From Enoplosus armatus (Eukaryota > Chordata > Actinopteri > Centrarchiformes > Enoplosidae), in assembly GCF_043641665.1 (NCBI RefSeq), contig NC_092192.1, forward strand, positions 1,091,501 through 1,155,500: a stretch of DNA of 64,000 nt. The letters run 5' to 3'. Position numbers and translations under genes: made by a program. Each line of letters begins with the position of its first letter. The first letter of the stretch is position 1. This document shows, in pieces, positions 22,445-33,900 of this stretch. The notes under the pieces were generated by a model. That model did no database searches. It saw only the letters and a program-made list of their open reading frames with translations, and was not told the origin of the DNA.

Positions 22445-22450
22445 TTTATT
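22445..22450 (-). terminator. Poly(A) signal for rbmx2
   Basis: TTTATT on the plus strand reads AATAAA on the minus strand, about 330 bases after the rbmx2 stop codon. It is the nearest canonical hexamer downstream of that stop that I see. Confidence 0.5.
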
Positions 22451-22781
22451 ACAAAACTCAATGAAACAACACAAACGATGGGACGATGTCACCGTCGGCT
22501 TTAACACATTTCACTCTGGCGGCCATCTTGAACTGGGGGAGGAAGACGACGTCCAGAAACATTTTACACAGAACTTAACGAAGAAGAAGCACTCCTGTCA
22601 TGTGTGAATGAAGCCGTGAGGAACATTAAAGTCTCCTCAGTCTGATTCTCTTCAACAGAGGACGTGAGAACTGGACCCTCACTGATTCATCTCTATCTGG
22701 ACAATGATGTCATGATACCAGTTACATCACAGACATACCACAGTAACACGTTTTTACATCATCAGTTCACTGCAGGTGGTC

Positions 22782-25729
22782 TCAGTGTTTACGGGGACGG
22801 TCTCTGTCTCTGTCCGTCTCTCTTCTTCTATCGCTGTCTCTGTCTGTCTCTCTTCTTCTGTCATTATCTCTGTCTCTGTCCATCTCTCTTCTTCTATCAC
22901 TGTCTCTGTCCGTCTCTCTTCTTCTGTCGCTGTCTCTGTCCGTCTCTCTTCTTCTATCATTATCTCTGTCTGTCTCTCTTCTTCTATCATTATCTCTGTC
23001 TCTGTCCATCTCTCTTCTTCTATCACTGTCTCTGTCCCGGTCAGACTCTCTTTTTCTTTCATAGTCTCTGTCCGTCTCTCTTCTTCTATCATAGTCTCTG
23101 TCTGTCTCTCTCCTCCTGTCGCCCTCTCTGTCTCTGTCTCTGTCGCTCTCCCTCTCACGACTCCTCCTCCTCTCCTCCTCCCCCCGGAGTCTCTCGTTCT
23201 CCCTCACTCTCTGTCCGTTCTGTTGTCCTCCTGGTGGCGTCCCCCTCTGGTTGTACTTGTCATAGGCGGCATCCTCCTTCTCCTCTTTGACTCTGACAGC
23301 AGGAGGAGGAGGAGGGGGAGGTGAGGAAGAGGAGGAGTGCAGCGCCCGGCCCGCCCTCTCTTTCTCCTTCTCGGCCTTCTTCTTCTCCTTCTTCTCTTTC
23401 TTCTTTTTCTTCTTCTCTTTCTTGTCTGAGACGGAGAGCAGCGAGAGGAGACATAAAAAACGATTCTTGTATCTGGGACAGAGACAAGCAGGAAGTGACC
23501 TCACCTTTTTTGGGCTTCTTCACAGGGATGGCGTACTGCTCCTCTTCCTCTGAGGAGGAAGAGGACTCGTGGGATCTGGGAGCACAGCCCTCCTCCCTCA
23601 GTAGTTTGGTCACATCATCAATGTCCTCTGAGTCTTTGGGAGGACGGTAGTCTTTAACGTGATCCACGCGAATGGTCCGACCTTTAATCTGACAATGAAT
23701 CAGTGAAACGTCAGAGAGTCACAGACAGACGAATCTCTTTATCTCGTCATTTCATTAACAAAAAGTGGCCGTTTTATAGGTGATTATGTGCCAGATTATT
23801 TCTTAGTTCAGCATTTTCTGAAGTGATTGTTAATCGGGGAGCTTTAGAGGTGCCGCTAGGTGGATTTTGTTACCTTTGGACAGAACGGGGCTAGCTGTTT
23901 CCCCCTGTTTCTAGTCTTTATGCTAAGCTAAGATAACCAGCTGCAGCTTCATATTGAGCGTACAGACATGAGAGTGGCATTATTCTTCTCAACTGACTCT
24001 CAGCAAGAAAGTGGATAAGAGCATTTCCCAAAATGTCAAACCTTTCCGTTTTATGAATTTAAAAGAAAAGTTCAACATTTGGAGAAATAAACACGTTTTC
24101 TTTCTTTCTGAGAGTTCGATGAGAAGCAGGACACCACTCCTGTGTCTGTGTGTCAGTACGGATCATTGAGCCTAGCTGCTCCAAAGTACAGAGTTGGAGT
24201 CAGGGCTTGGTTAGCTTAGCTTAGCATGAAGACTGTCCAGGTTAAAAGATGCACCTGTCAGCACTACTGCCCACAGATTAACATGTTGTACCTGGTTGGT
24301 TTAAACCGCACTCAGAGCCGTTGAGTCAAGTGTCAAACTGTGCTCAGAGTGCACCCACTTTGCACAGAAGGTCCGGGCAGGTAGATTCTTTTTAACAAAG
24401 CGTGTTTAAGTATCAGCTGCGTCACCTTGATGCCGTTGAAGTTGTCCACAGCCAGGATGGTGCTCCTCTGGTCCTCGTAGCAGATGAAGCAGAAACCTTT
24501 GGATTTCCCCGTCTTCTTGTCACGCACCAGGTTGATGTTGACGATCTCTCCGTACCTGAAAGGAAGGTGAGTTCTCATGTTCTCTGACTGGATGTTTTAG
24601 TGAGGGGGGATATGTTAGCAGCAACATCACAGCTGTGTGTTAGTGCACTGAAATAAAGAGAAAGGATGCAGGTACGTACTGAGAGAAGACGCAGATGATG
24701 TCACCTTCAGTCAGCTCGTATGGAAATCCTCCTGCAGGAAACAAAACACCAACTGATCTGAGAGGGACGACAGCTGAAGCTCCAAACAAGACAATGTGCA
24801 GCATTTGCCTCTGATCCAGACAGGAAGGCCTCTCTTACCAACAAATATCCAGGCGCTGTCTTTGTACTCAGTGTGCCAGGAAACAGACTCATTGACCCCG
24901 AGGTCGGCCTCTCGCTCATTCAGTTCGTTAATCAACTTCACCTTCGTTAACGGACTGAAAACAGGACAGAGAAAAGGTTTAACTTGTAAATACAACAGTT
25001 GTGTTTCAGAACTGAACACATCAGTTCTTATCTCTGTACGGTTAGGTTTTCATTAAGGGAGGCAGATCAGGCTCATCCCGGCCTTTAGGACTTAAGTCTA
25101 AACCTTCAAGAGATGAGTCACAACACATTTGCATAATTGTGAGTTCATGTGTAATGCGTGAGGGCAATGTGCTCACTTTTAGACCCCCAAATGCACTCTT
25201 ACATTTACAGTCTTACATGCACACATTACAAGTTGTGGGAAGCTTCTAACGATCCTCTTTATGGAGAAACCTTCACGCCAGACTCCATTCAAACTACGTC
25301 CAATTTTATGTTTCCCACTTAACAGGAAATGAACACACGGGCGAGATAAGTGAAGATCGAAGACATTTCGTGCAAGGTTAGTTTTCATCTTAATCTCGGC
25401 GGTAAATCAACCTTGCATACTTTGGTTTTTGCCGAATTCAAATACTGCGTCTAAATGTTTATTATAACGTTAGTCGTTATGTTTGCCGAATTATGTTTAC
25501 CGATTAAAGGAGAATCGTTAAATTGTAAGGTTTTTAGCATGGTTCGGTGAATGTATGGGGAGAGCTGGCTAAATTTAGTTACCAACAATGTTAGTTAGCT
25601 GTTAGCACTGGCTAGCGGGTTAGCGTAGGCTACAAATGAGGATAGAAGCAACAACAGTATGAAGTAAAGCCGAACAGTAGATAGAAACCCAAATAATCAT
25701 TTCAATGTGAAATTGTTTACTTACTTCAT
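22782..25729 (-). CDS. rbmx2: RNA-binding motif protein, X-linked 2 (spliceosomal RES complex), complete, six coding exons
   Basis: Coding exons in order are 25729-25725, 24954-24839, 24731-24680, 24555-24426, 23688-23505 and 23425-22782; every join keeps the frame, giving 376 residues (human is about 322). The start [17 protein letters not shown] matches RBMX2, and the first coding exon is only ATGAA. One RRM covers about residues 36-112, with RNP2 around IFVGGF and RNP1 as [11 protein letters not shown]1 lacks none of its aromatic positions. The segment [11 protein letters not shown] then the acidic [11 protein letters not shown] is as in RBMX2. A Ser/Glu patch and a Lys-rich block follow, then about 170 residues of repeated [12 protein letters not shown] units in place of the human SR-rich tail. 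RBMX2 corresponds to yeast Ist3/Snu17 and works with BUD13 and SNIP1 in the activated spliceosome. It is head to head with ap4m1. Identity is secure; the repeat tail length may vary among individuals. Confidence 0.95.
22790..23160 (-). repeat. Coding repeat in the last rbmx2 exon (polypurine on the coding strand)
   Basis: On the plus strand the exon reads as repeated gtctctgtccgtctctcttc ttctatc units of about 24 to 33 bases. On the coding strand it is nearly all purine and encodes runs such as DRRRETDRD, with Ser, Asn or Tyr between units. All units keep a multiple of three, so the frame has been kept while the copy number changed. The pyrimidine bias continues to about 23430 through Lys/Glu codons. 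Confidence 0.9.
23830..24260. repeat. Two oppositely oriented copies of the 'ttagcttagcataaagactg' repeat in an rbmx2 intron
   Basis: The left copy (tagctgtttccccctgtttc, tagtctttatgctaagctaa, acagacatgagagtggc) and the right copy (gcttggttagcttagcttag, catgaagactg) face each other across 24060-24090, within the intron between exons 4 and 5. Transcripts could fold back on themselves here. Confidence 0.55.
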
Positions 25730-26882
25730 GGTGAACTACACAGGACATAAACCGATGCTATGGTGGAAATCATCTACCTTGCTGAACAACTTCCGTATGG
25801 ATTCTCGCCTCTGCTGCCGCCTGCTGTTTGGATGACTTGACTACAAGCTACGTTAAAAACATGTCACTTATCCGCCCGCTCAGCAGGTGTCGCTGTGAGG
25901 CTATTCGCCATCTGCTGACCCGGTTTGTAAACACTAGTCTGTCGGGTGACAGCAAGGCAGCTAATAACATACATTTAAGTTGTATTTCAGTGGAGTTTTT
26001 AATGCTTCACTTATCTATGTTATCTGTAGAAATCAGTCAACGTTGACCAGCGTATCATAGACTCCTCTCTTGTGAATTGTTAGAGGTTTAAATATGCTGC
26101 TATAGCTAACTTTAACGTCCGCTCCCCGGTTAGCCAGGATACCTTTATCACTAGCTAACTAGTAAGTTACTATTGCTTTCATTCATAACTTAGTATCAAG
26201 TAGTTAAAGTAATTTATAATTCTAACTGCTTTACGTTTAACTAGTTCACTGCAAGTCTACTGCGGGTAAGTAAGTTTAAGCAGTTACTGAAGTTACAGCT
26301 ACTCAAAAGAGTGTCAATAGCTAATTTTCACAAGCTCATACTCCGTTACGATTTCAGCTAATTTAACTTAATTTGTTTCAATTAAATTTCATTTAATGTT
26401 ACACTCTGTCCTCATCTTGGTGGAACATTTGAGTGTGAACTGGAGTGTGAATAACCGGAAAACTGCGTAGTGGATTACGAATGTCGAAAAAGAAATCATT
26501 ACAGCAAGGAGTTGTTTACAGGTGCACTTAAAATTGTTAAAATATTGCGTGGAGTTTGGTGAGAGCTTTCCCCCAAAACGAATAATACAGGGTGTCAGTG
26601 TTGGCTGGTTTTAGTTACCTCCTTAGAAAGCAACCATCCACATTGAAGCCGCGTGTTATATGTATTTAAAATAATATAAGAAAAGGAGCATGAATAATAT
26701 TTTGTCGACTTGGCAGGAACCAGACTGACTCTAACAAATAACACCGACAGGGGGAGCGACTGTATTACAGGTACTTGACAGCCCTCTGGAGCCTAAAACC
26801 TTTTATTGGAGAAAAAAAATCACCATCTTGATGAATTTGAGCTATACTTGACTGATTTACTGTCTGTCTGTCTCTTAGCAGG
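25730..26882. promoter_or_regulatory. Head-to-head promoter region between rbmx2 and ap4m1
   Basis: The rbmx2 ATG (minus, 25729) and the ap4m1 ATG (plus, 26883) are 1.15 kb apart with no other gene between. An ETS-type core ACTTCCG lies at 25789-25795 and a YY1-like core CGCCATCT (AGATGGCG on the minus strand) at 25906-25913. A strong splice donor, gcgg|gtaagtaag, occurs at 26265/26266 and an acceptor (tctgtctgtctcttagcag) ends at 26881, so ap4m1 probably has a non-coding 5' exon that starts near the rbmx2 start. The element spacing is what is seen; bidirectional use is inference. Confidence 0.45.
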
Positions 26883-29800
26883 ATGATCTCTCAGGTCTTC
26901 ATATTGTCCTCAAAGGGGGACCACCTCATCTACAAAGACTGTATCCTCACCTTCTTGTCCTCAACTAAAAATAACTTAAAAAAACTGAGGCCAAATACAA
27001 AAATGTGTATTAGTGTTTGTCCCCTGATTGATACGTTCTTAACGCACCTTCCTTGCACACCAAATACATATATATATACATAATAAATATTTATCATATT
27101 TTATTATATTTTATACTATATTCTCACTCAGGCATGATAGCTTAGCCATCATCCGTCTTTCTCCCACCACCTCCACTGAGTTCGGGGGGCATCCCAGAAC
27201 AGAGCTGGCCTTCTTAATCAGTCTGTCCAGTTTCTTCCTGTCGGCAGCTGAGATGCTGCTGCTCCAGCAGACCTCTCCATAAAAGATGGCTGATGCCACC
27301 ACTGAGTCAAAGAAGGTCTTCCGGAGTGCCCCCCTGCAGAGTCTCTTATTATATCTTATATTCAATGTTATATTGCTGTACTATACTATATATTATACTA
27401 TAATATATGTTAATATGTTATACTTTTTTATTACATAATGTACTGCATCATGAAAGTTCTTAACCTCACTATCAGTCCGTGGAGAAGCAGGAAGTGATGT
27501 CGTCAGTATTTTCTACGAGAAGGTCACAGCGCTGACTGGAGACCAGCCTCCGGTTGTCATGGTAACAACTGTGTGTGTGTGTGTGCTTGCGTGTGTGTGT
27601 TAGATCCTCCTACACCTTCACAAACATGTTCCATATTAGTATCATGTGTTAATCTTTGTCTCGAAAAAGGCAGTAATTTCTTTTCCTCCAAATCTGGATG
27701 GACTTGAAGACAGACTGTCCAAGCAGAGAACTGAATTAAGTCTGCTCATTAATAATAATAATAACAGCTGCAAAACATTTTTCAAAAACAGTATCAGTTG
27801 ATATTTTCCATCGTGGACCTTAAACGCAACAACAGTCCTGTGTTTTGTTCTGCAGAGTCACAAAGGTCTTCACTTCGTCCACATCAGGCAGGGAGGACTG
27901 TACTGGGTCGCCACGACTACAGCTGACTCCTCCCCCTTCACCATCATCGAGTTCCTCAACAGGTGTGTTGTTTTTACAGTCTGGATTAAAACAGCAATGA
28001 CTCATTGAAAGAGGTGAAAAAGGTAGAATACAAACACTGAGATCATTTCAAATATTAAACAACTATTTGAATTAAAGAAAAAGACAAAACAAGTTTACAG
28101 ACACTTTTATTGTTGATCTTTTTATGTTCACATGCAGTTTTTTGTTTGGTGTCAGAAATATGACGAGAGACCCAACAAGAGATTCAAAAGGATTTGGATT
28201 GAATAAATGAATTCGATAATCTCTAATCTCTAATCTGCCTGCAGATTAATGAACAGTGCAGTTGGTGAACAATGAGGAGGCACCCGTTCAAATGTCTCTG
28301 TCTGTCTGCCTGTCTGTCTGTCTGTGCTCTCAGGTTAACAGCTCTGATTAAAGATTACTGTGGCAGTCTGTCAGAGAAGTCGGTGCAGATGAACTTTGCC
28401 CTCATCTATGAGCTGCTGGATGAGGTCGTGGTGAGTCTCTTCACAAGATAGACGTTGGGTGGTGCTGAATGTGCTGCCCTGAAGCAACATCTGGGCTTGT
28501 GTTTATCAAGAGAGAAATACTCTGACTTTATAACTTTATAGACTTTATTCTGTAAAGACAGAATCATCTAAATGAGCTTCAACAGCTGCAGTGTCGCCAG
28601 GAGTCCATGTTTTAATAGCCATGAAAGTTGAGAGGAAATAACAATAATAAATAATAATAAATCTGTGTGTCTGCCTGTCTGCCTGTCTGTCTATCAGGAC
28701 TATGGTTACATTCAGTCGACGTCCTCTGACGTCCTGAAGAACTTCATCCAGACTGAAGCTGTCTCCTCCAGACCATTCAGCCTGTTTGACCTCAGTAACG
28801 TCGGCTTGGTATGTTGACAGAGTGTTAGACCAGAGGTCAGAGGTCGTTGAGGTTTGATTGGCCAGACGGGGAAAAGTGCAACAGCTTACCACTACGTTGT
28901 GTTATAAACATTTATTAAATGCTTATATAGTGCTTATAAATGCTAAACAGGGGAGTTGAAATAAGGTGTTGCCAAATATTGTCTAAATGTGGAAGATGAT
29001 GATGCATGTTTCATGTTTGAATGTATTTTATTTAATGTGTGTCTGTACATTTTAAGCAGCTCTGTTGTTGTTGTTGTTGTTGTTGTTATTGTTTTGCTGC
29101 AGTTTGGAGCGGAAACACAGCAGAGTAAAGTGGCTCCCAGCTCTGCAGCCACCAGACCCATCCAGTCCAGCAGAGAGCAGGTACCCAGCATCACATCTGC
29201 AGTCCTGAAGAAGCTGAACGTAATAACACTGTGACACAGACACGACACGGCGCTGACATGCCCTTACATCTCTTTATTTTAAAGTATCCAGTTCCCGCCT
29301 GGAACATGTCGGCATGTTTTTGAACAGGGAAGTCTGTCGAGTCTGTGGGGAAGTCTTTTCTTTTCTGGGACTTTTAGCAGTGAGTCATTTTCCAGCAGTA
29401 TAATTTTGTCCTTTAGAAACGCACATTTGAACATGAACAAGCCAGAGACGGGAGCAGTTTAAGGTCCTGGAACGACCTGGAATTAAGTGCAGAAAATGAA
29501 GAACTTTAAATTCAAGCATGGCGTGAAGCTTGTTAAAGTATGTAATCATTACGGCATTTTCAACATTATTCTATACATTTTTAGAAGAGAAAGAAGAGCA
29601 AACAGGATACGATGATCCAATTCATTTAAACCAAAGAAAAGACAAGAAATCACTCGTACGTCTGCACAAAGAACATGTTTTCAGCTTCAATCTGAATCCA
29701 TCTCTGTATTAAACCAGTTTCAAGTGAATGTGGACTTTTAAATGTTTTGTTATATATTGATGAATAATGTGAATAAGGATTTTCCAGGATTGATCAGAGT

Positions 29801-30912
29801 TGTTAGAAGCATGTGCCATCTAAATTAGGTAGCAGTTGCACAGTTTAGAATTATGGCTATAAGTTGTTGATGAGGAGTTTGTTGTTTTTTACAGGCCTGG
29901 GTGTTTTGAAAATAACTGACATGCTCCAGTAACTAGTCAGGTCCCAGCTCGACTGAACACTTCCTGAAACAAACTGAACAGACCTCACAGTTTCCGTACA
30001 TGTGTCTTTCCAGGGAGGGAAGAGCGAGATATTTGTGGACGTGATTGAGAGGATGTCTGTCGTCATCGGCTCCAACGTGAGTAACACCCACGTGATACCA
30101 GCAGCAATCACTGTCTGAAACACTCAAATCACTGACGTCTACACACAAGTATCTTCAATGTGCTTATTGGAGCCGTCATTTATTGTGTTGGTAAATGCAG
30201 CACTCTGGAGCCTTGCCTTGCTGTACACGGTGAAACCAGTCTAAACTCTAAACCTGGTTTCTCTCTGCTGGATGATGGTTTGTGCTGCAGGGACTTCTGA
30301 TGAAGGCAGACGTCGAGGGAGAGATCAGAGTCAAGTGCTACATGCCGAGCTGCTCAGGTGAGTTTGAACATTTAAAGGGGTCAACGCTGTACGACCCCCC
30401 CCCCCATTAAATATCATGCCATTAAAACCAAACAAGTGGTGTGTTAGTTTTCTTCACAGGTTGTCAGTCGCATTTAGTTAGTTATTAGTCGCTATCAGTC
30501 AGTGTTGGTAACGGCGCCGCGCTGATGTTCTGACGGTGAAGACAAATAAACCCAACGTGAACATCAGGCTGCTGCTGTCAGCTGACTGTCAGCTGACTGT
30601 CAGCTGATCATTTCAACACTGTGATGAACAAGAAACACACAAGCATGAGACACTGAGCTGCAAGACGCAACAACACTGTGTCCATGAGAAGAAGGAAGAA
30701 ACAGCCAATCAGAGAGTCTGAAATCACTCGCTATTTACTGCAAAGTGCGCAACATTTAGTGTCCGCCATTTATTTAAGTGTGAAATGATTCTCTGTGTCA
30801 CAGTTTATAGATATGAAAAAGAGTCTGAAATCTAACGTGCTGTCCTCCATTAACAGAAATGCGAATCGGTCTGAATGAGGAATTCAGCATCGGCAAGTCA
30901 CAGCTCAGAGGT

Positions 30913-30952
<40 letters not shown>

Positions 30953-33900
30953 CACACACACACGCACACACACACACACACACAAACTTTATTTATACTT
31001 AACTAAGTTATGAACTGCATTTGAACCAGGATTCAAGCCTGTCAGGAGGTAAGGAGAGTCGGTGTTAAACTGACATGTGGTTTAGCTTGTTTCTGTGTGT
31101 TTTGTCTGTACTGGTGAGGCAGACCTCCTGGGTCATGATGTGTAGGTCTGTCATGCTGCTGTCAGATGCTGGTGGGTTTATTTATCAGTTCACAGACAGA
31201 ACATGTTTATTAAAAATAGGTGCGCTTCATTTCCTCCCACATTTCATTTCCTGCTGTTGTTTGACAGCGATGTCACTTTTCATAGAATAAATGTGTCTTT
31301 ATTTTGGTGTTAATTCATTATTATTACCTTATTTCAAGGTGAATTTAAAAGTCTTTTCACTTTCTGAAACCTGCACGTACTAACTCACCAACATGATGAT
31401 GGATGCTGGTTTCATTTCCTGTACAGAACAGATTCATTTGTTCTGGAGTCTGTTTTTATTGACAGGAGTATTCTGTGACAGGGTTTCCTTTTGAAGATTT
31501 GTCTTGAACTGGTTTGAAATGTGTCTCGTGGGTCACTGCAGGACGAGGTGTCCTGTTGTTTCAGGTGAATCAGTCTGTGAGTTTCTCACCTGCAGTGTTT
31601 GTTTTCATCTTCAGGTTACGGAGCTGCTGTTCGAGTTGATGAGTGCAGCTTCCACCAGGCGGTCCGACTGGACGAGTTCGACAGCCACCGGATCCTCCGG
31701 CTGTGTCCGAGTCAGGGAGAGGTGCTTCTCTTTATGTTTATTGGTTTGGACTGCGGTTCTTAACTTGTTGACAACACAGCTGTTTCCCGCCGACACCAAG
31801 CGGTCGGCTTCCTTCCCTGCAGGTTCAGGCTTCAGATAGGTGCTTTATTTAACACCAACGAACCAAACGTCAAACACAGGTAGGTTAAAAGTTATGTGTA
31901 GATGTATTGCACTGTGCCAGAAGTTAAGGATAAAATAATATAGTCCAGTTAGAGTCCAGTAAGTCCAGTAAGACCTCAGCAGCCTCCCAGTCCGCTGATG
32001 TCAACACAGCGGGGGTGAGTTAAACATCTGTATTTAATCTGCAGAACTTTTTGTCCAGAATCAAAATGCTGATACACCTTTTAGGATCATTTGTAGCTTC
32101 ATTTATATCAATGAGGTGGACAAAATATTAGAAACACCTCTCAGTAAAACACAATACAGTTCAGCAACACCTCAAGCTGCAGCCTCCACCGTGAGCTTGG
32201 ACTAATACCTCCACCTTCTCTGCGTGGTCAAGAACAACTTTTTATATATATTCTATATGCAGTTAATATTTTCCTAAAAAGACGCTAGAATCAAAGATAA
32301 GGCAGTAAAGGAAAGTGAGGAAGATGGTCAGACAAGGTGGTGGAGAAAGCTCCAGATCTGCTCCTGAACCTGGACCTCGTGGTCAGATTGTTTTCTTAAT
32401 GATCGTACCGTTGAATCAACAAGTCTCTAAAACCGTTTCAACACAGACTGAACATTAAAACCTTCACGCAGGAGGATTTACCGCTCGGCAGAATCCAGCT
32501 CTCATGTAACTAAACACTTTGTTTTCTTGCTGCAGAGCTCCAGTGTGGTCTCACAAAGCCTCTTTCACAGATCCGAGCCTTAAAGGAGCTAACACAGGTT
32601 TTAAAGGTTTCAGCACAATAATCACAAATCACTTCCACAAATTAACATAATCCCATCAGGTTCAGACGGACCCCTTTCCTGCTGATTAATGTGTGTGTTC
32701 GTGGGTTTTGTTTTTTTGTTCTTTATCTGTGTGCTCTTACGCCTCCTCTTCCTCTTCATCATCTCTCTCTTCCTCCTGTTGCAGCAAACAGTGATGCAGT
32801 ACCAGCTGAGTGATGATCTGCCTTCAGCTCCCCCTTTCCGTCTCTTCCCAACCATCGAGAGGGACAGCGGAGGAAGGTTAGACTCCCACAGTCCAGTCCC
32901 ACAGTCTAGACCTACAGTCCAGTCCCAGAGTCCAGTTCCACAGTCTAGACCTACAGTCCAGTCCCACAGTCTAGACCCATAGTCTAGTCCCACAGTCTAG
33001 TCCCACAGTCCAGTTCCACAGTCTAGTCCCACAGTCCAGTCCCACAGTCTAGACCCACAGTCCAGTCCCACAGTCTAGACCTACAGTCCAGTCCCAGAGT
33101 CCAGTTCCACAGTCTAGACCTACAGTCCAGTCCCACAGTCTAGACCCATAGTCCAGTTCCACAGTCTAGTCCCACAGTCCAGTTCCACAGTCTAGACCTA
33201 CAGTCCAGTCCCACAGTCTAGACCTACAGTCCAGTCCCACAACATGTCGCTTTATATAAATAATATCATAGCGTAGTTTATTGCAACTTGGGTCTTTTGT
33301 AGTTTTGGCCATCGGTTCTATTAATAGCTTGCAGAGTTATATGTGAAGATTGACGCCACTCTCATATCTGCCTGTGAAATATAAAGCTACAGCTAGCAGC
33401 CAGTTAGCTTAGCTTAGCATAAAGACTAGAAACAGCTAGCCTGGCTCTGTCCAAACATAACAAAATCCACCGACCAGCACCACTAAAGCTCCCTGATTAA
33501 CACGTTATATCTGGTTTGTTTGATTTATTAAGTGTAAAAACTTTTTCATGTGCCGGACTATTTCTTAGCAGATCCAGTTGCCAGGCAACCAACAGAGACT
33601 CCAGGAAGTTACTGAAATAGTCCAAAAAAGAACCCCTCGTAAGGTGGTGAATTGTTATTTTTACCCTTTGGTTTCTGTACAGATTAAACTGACGAGGTAT
33701 AACGTGTTAATGAATGAGCTTCTATTTAGTTGTCAAGTACAAGTACCTCAAGTTTACTGTAAACTAAATAGTTTTGAAACCTGTAGTTTCTATATGAGGC
33801 GTCCACATGAATGCATCAGTAACAATAATCCAATAATATAATTTAACAACATAACAATCACTGCAATAACAAACTTTTCATACTTTAAGTACATTTTGCT

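Noticed and set aside
22664..23324. Plus-strand frames of 208 and 182 codons rich in Leu, Ser, Cys
   Set aside because: They are the antisense of the rbmx2 repeat tail, which fits a known protein in the other direction.
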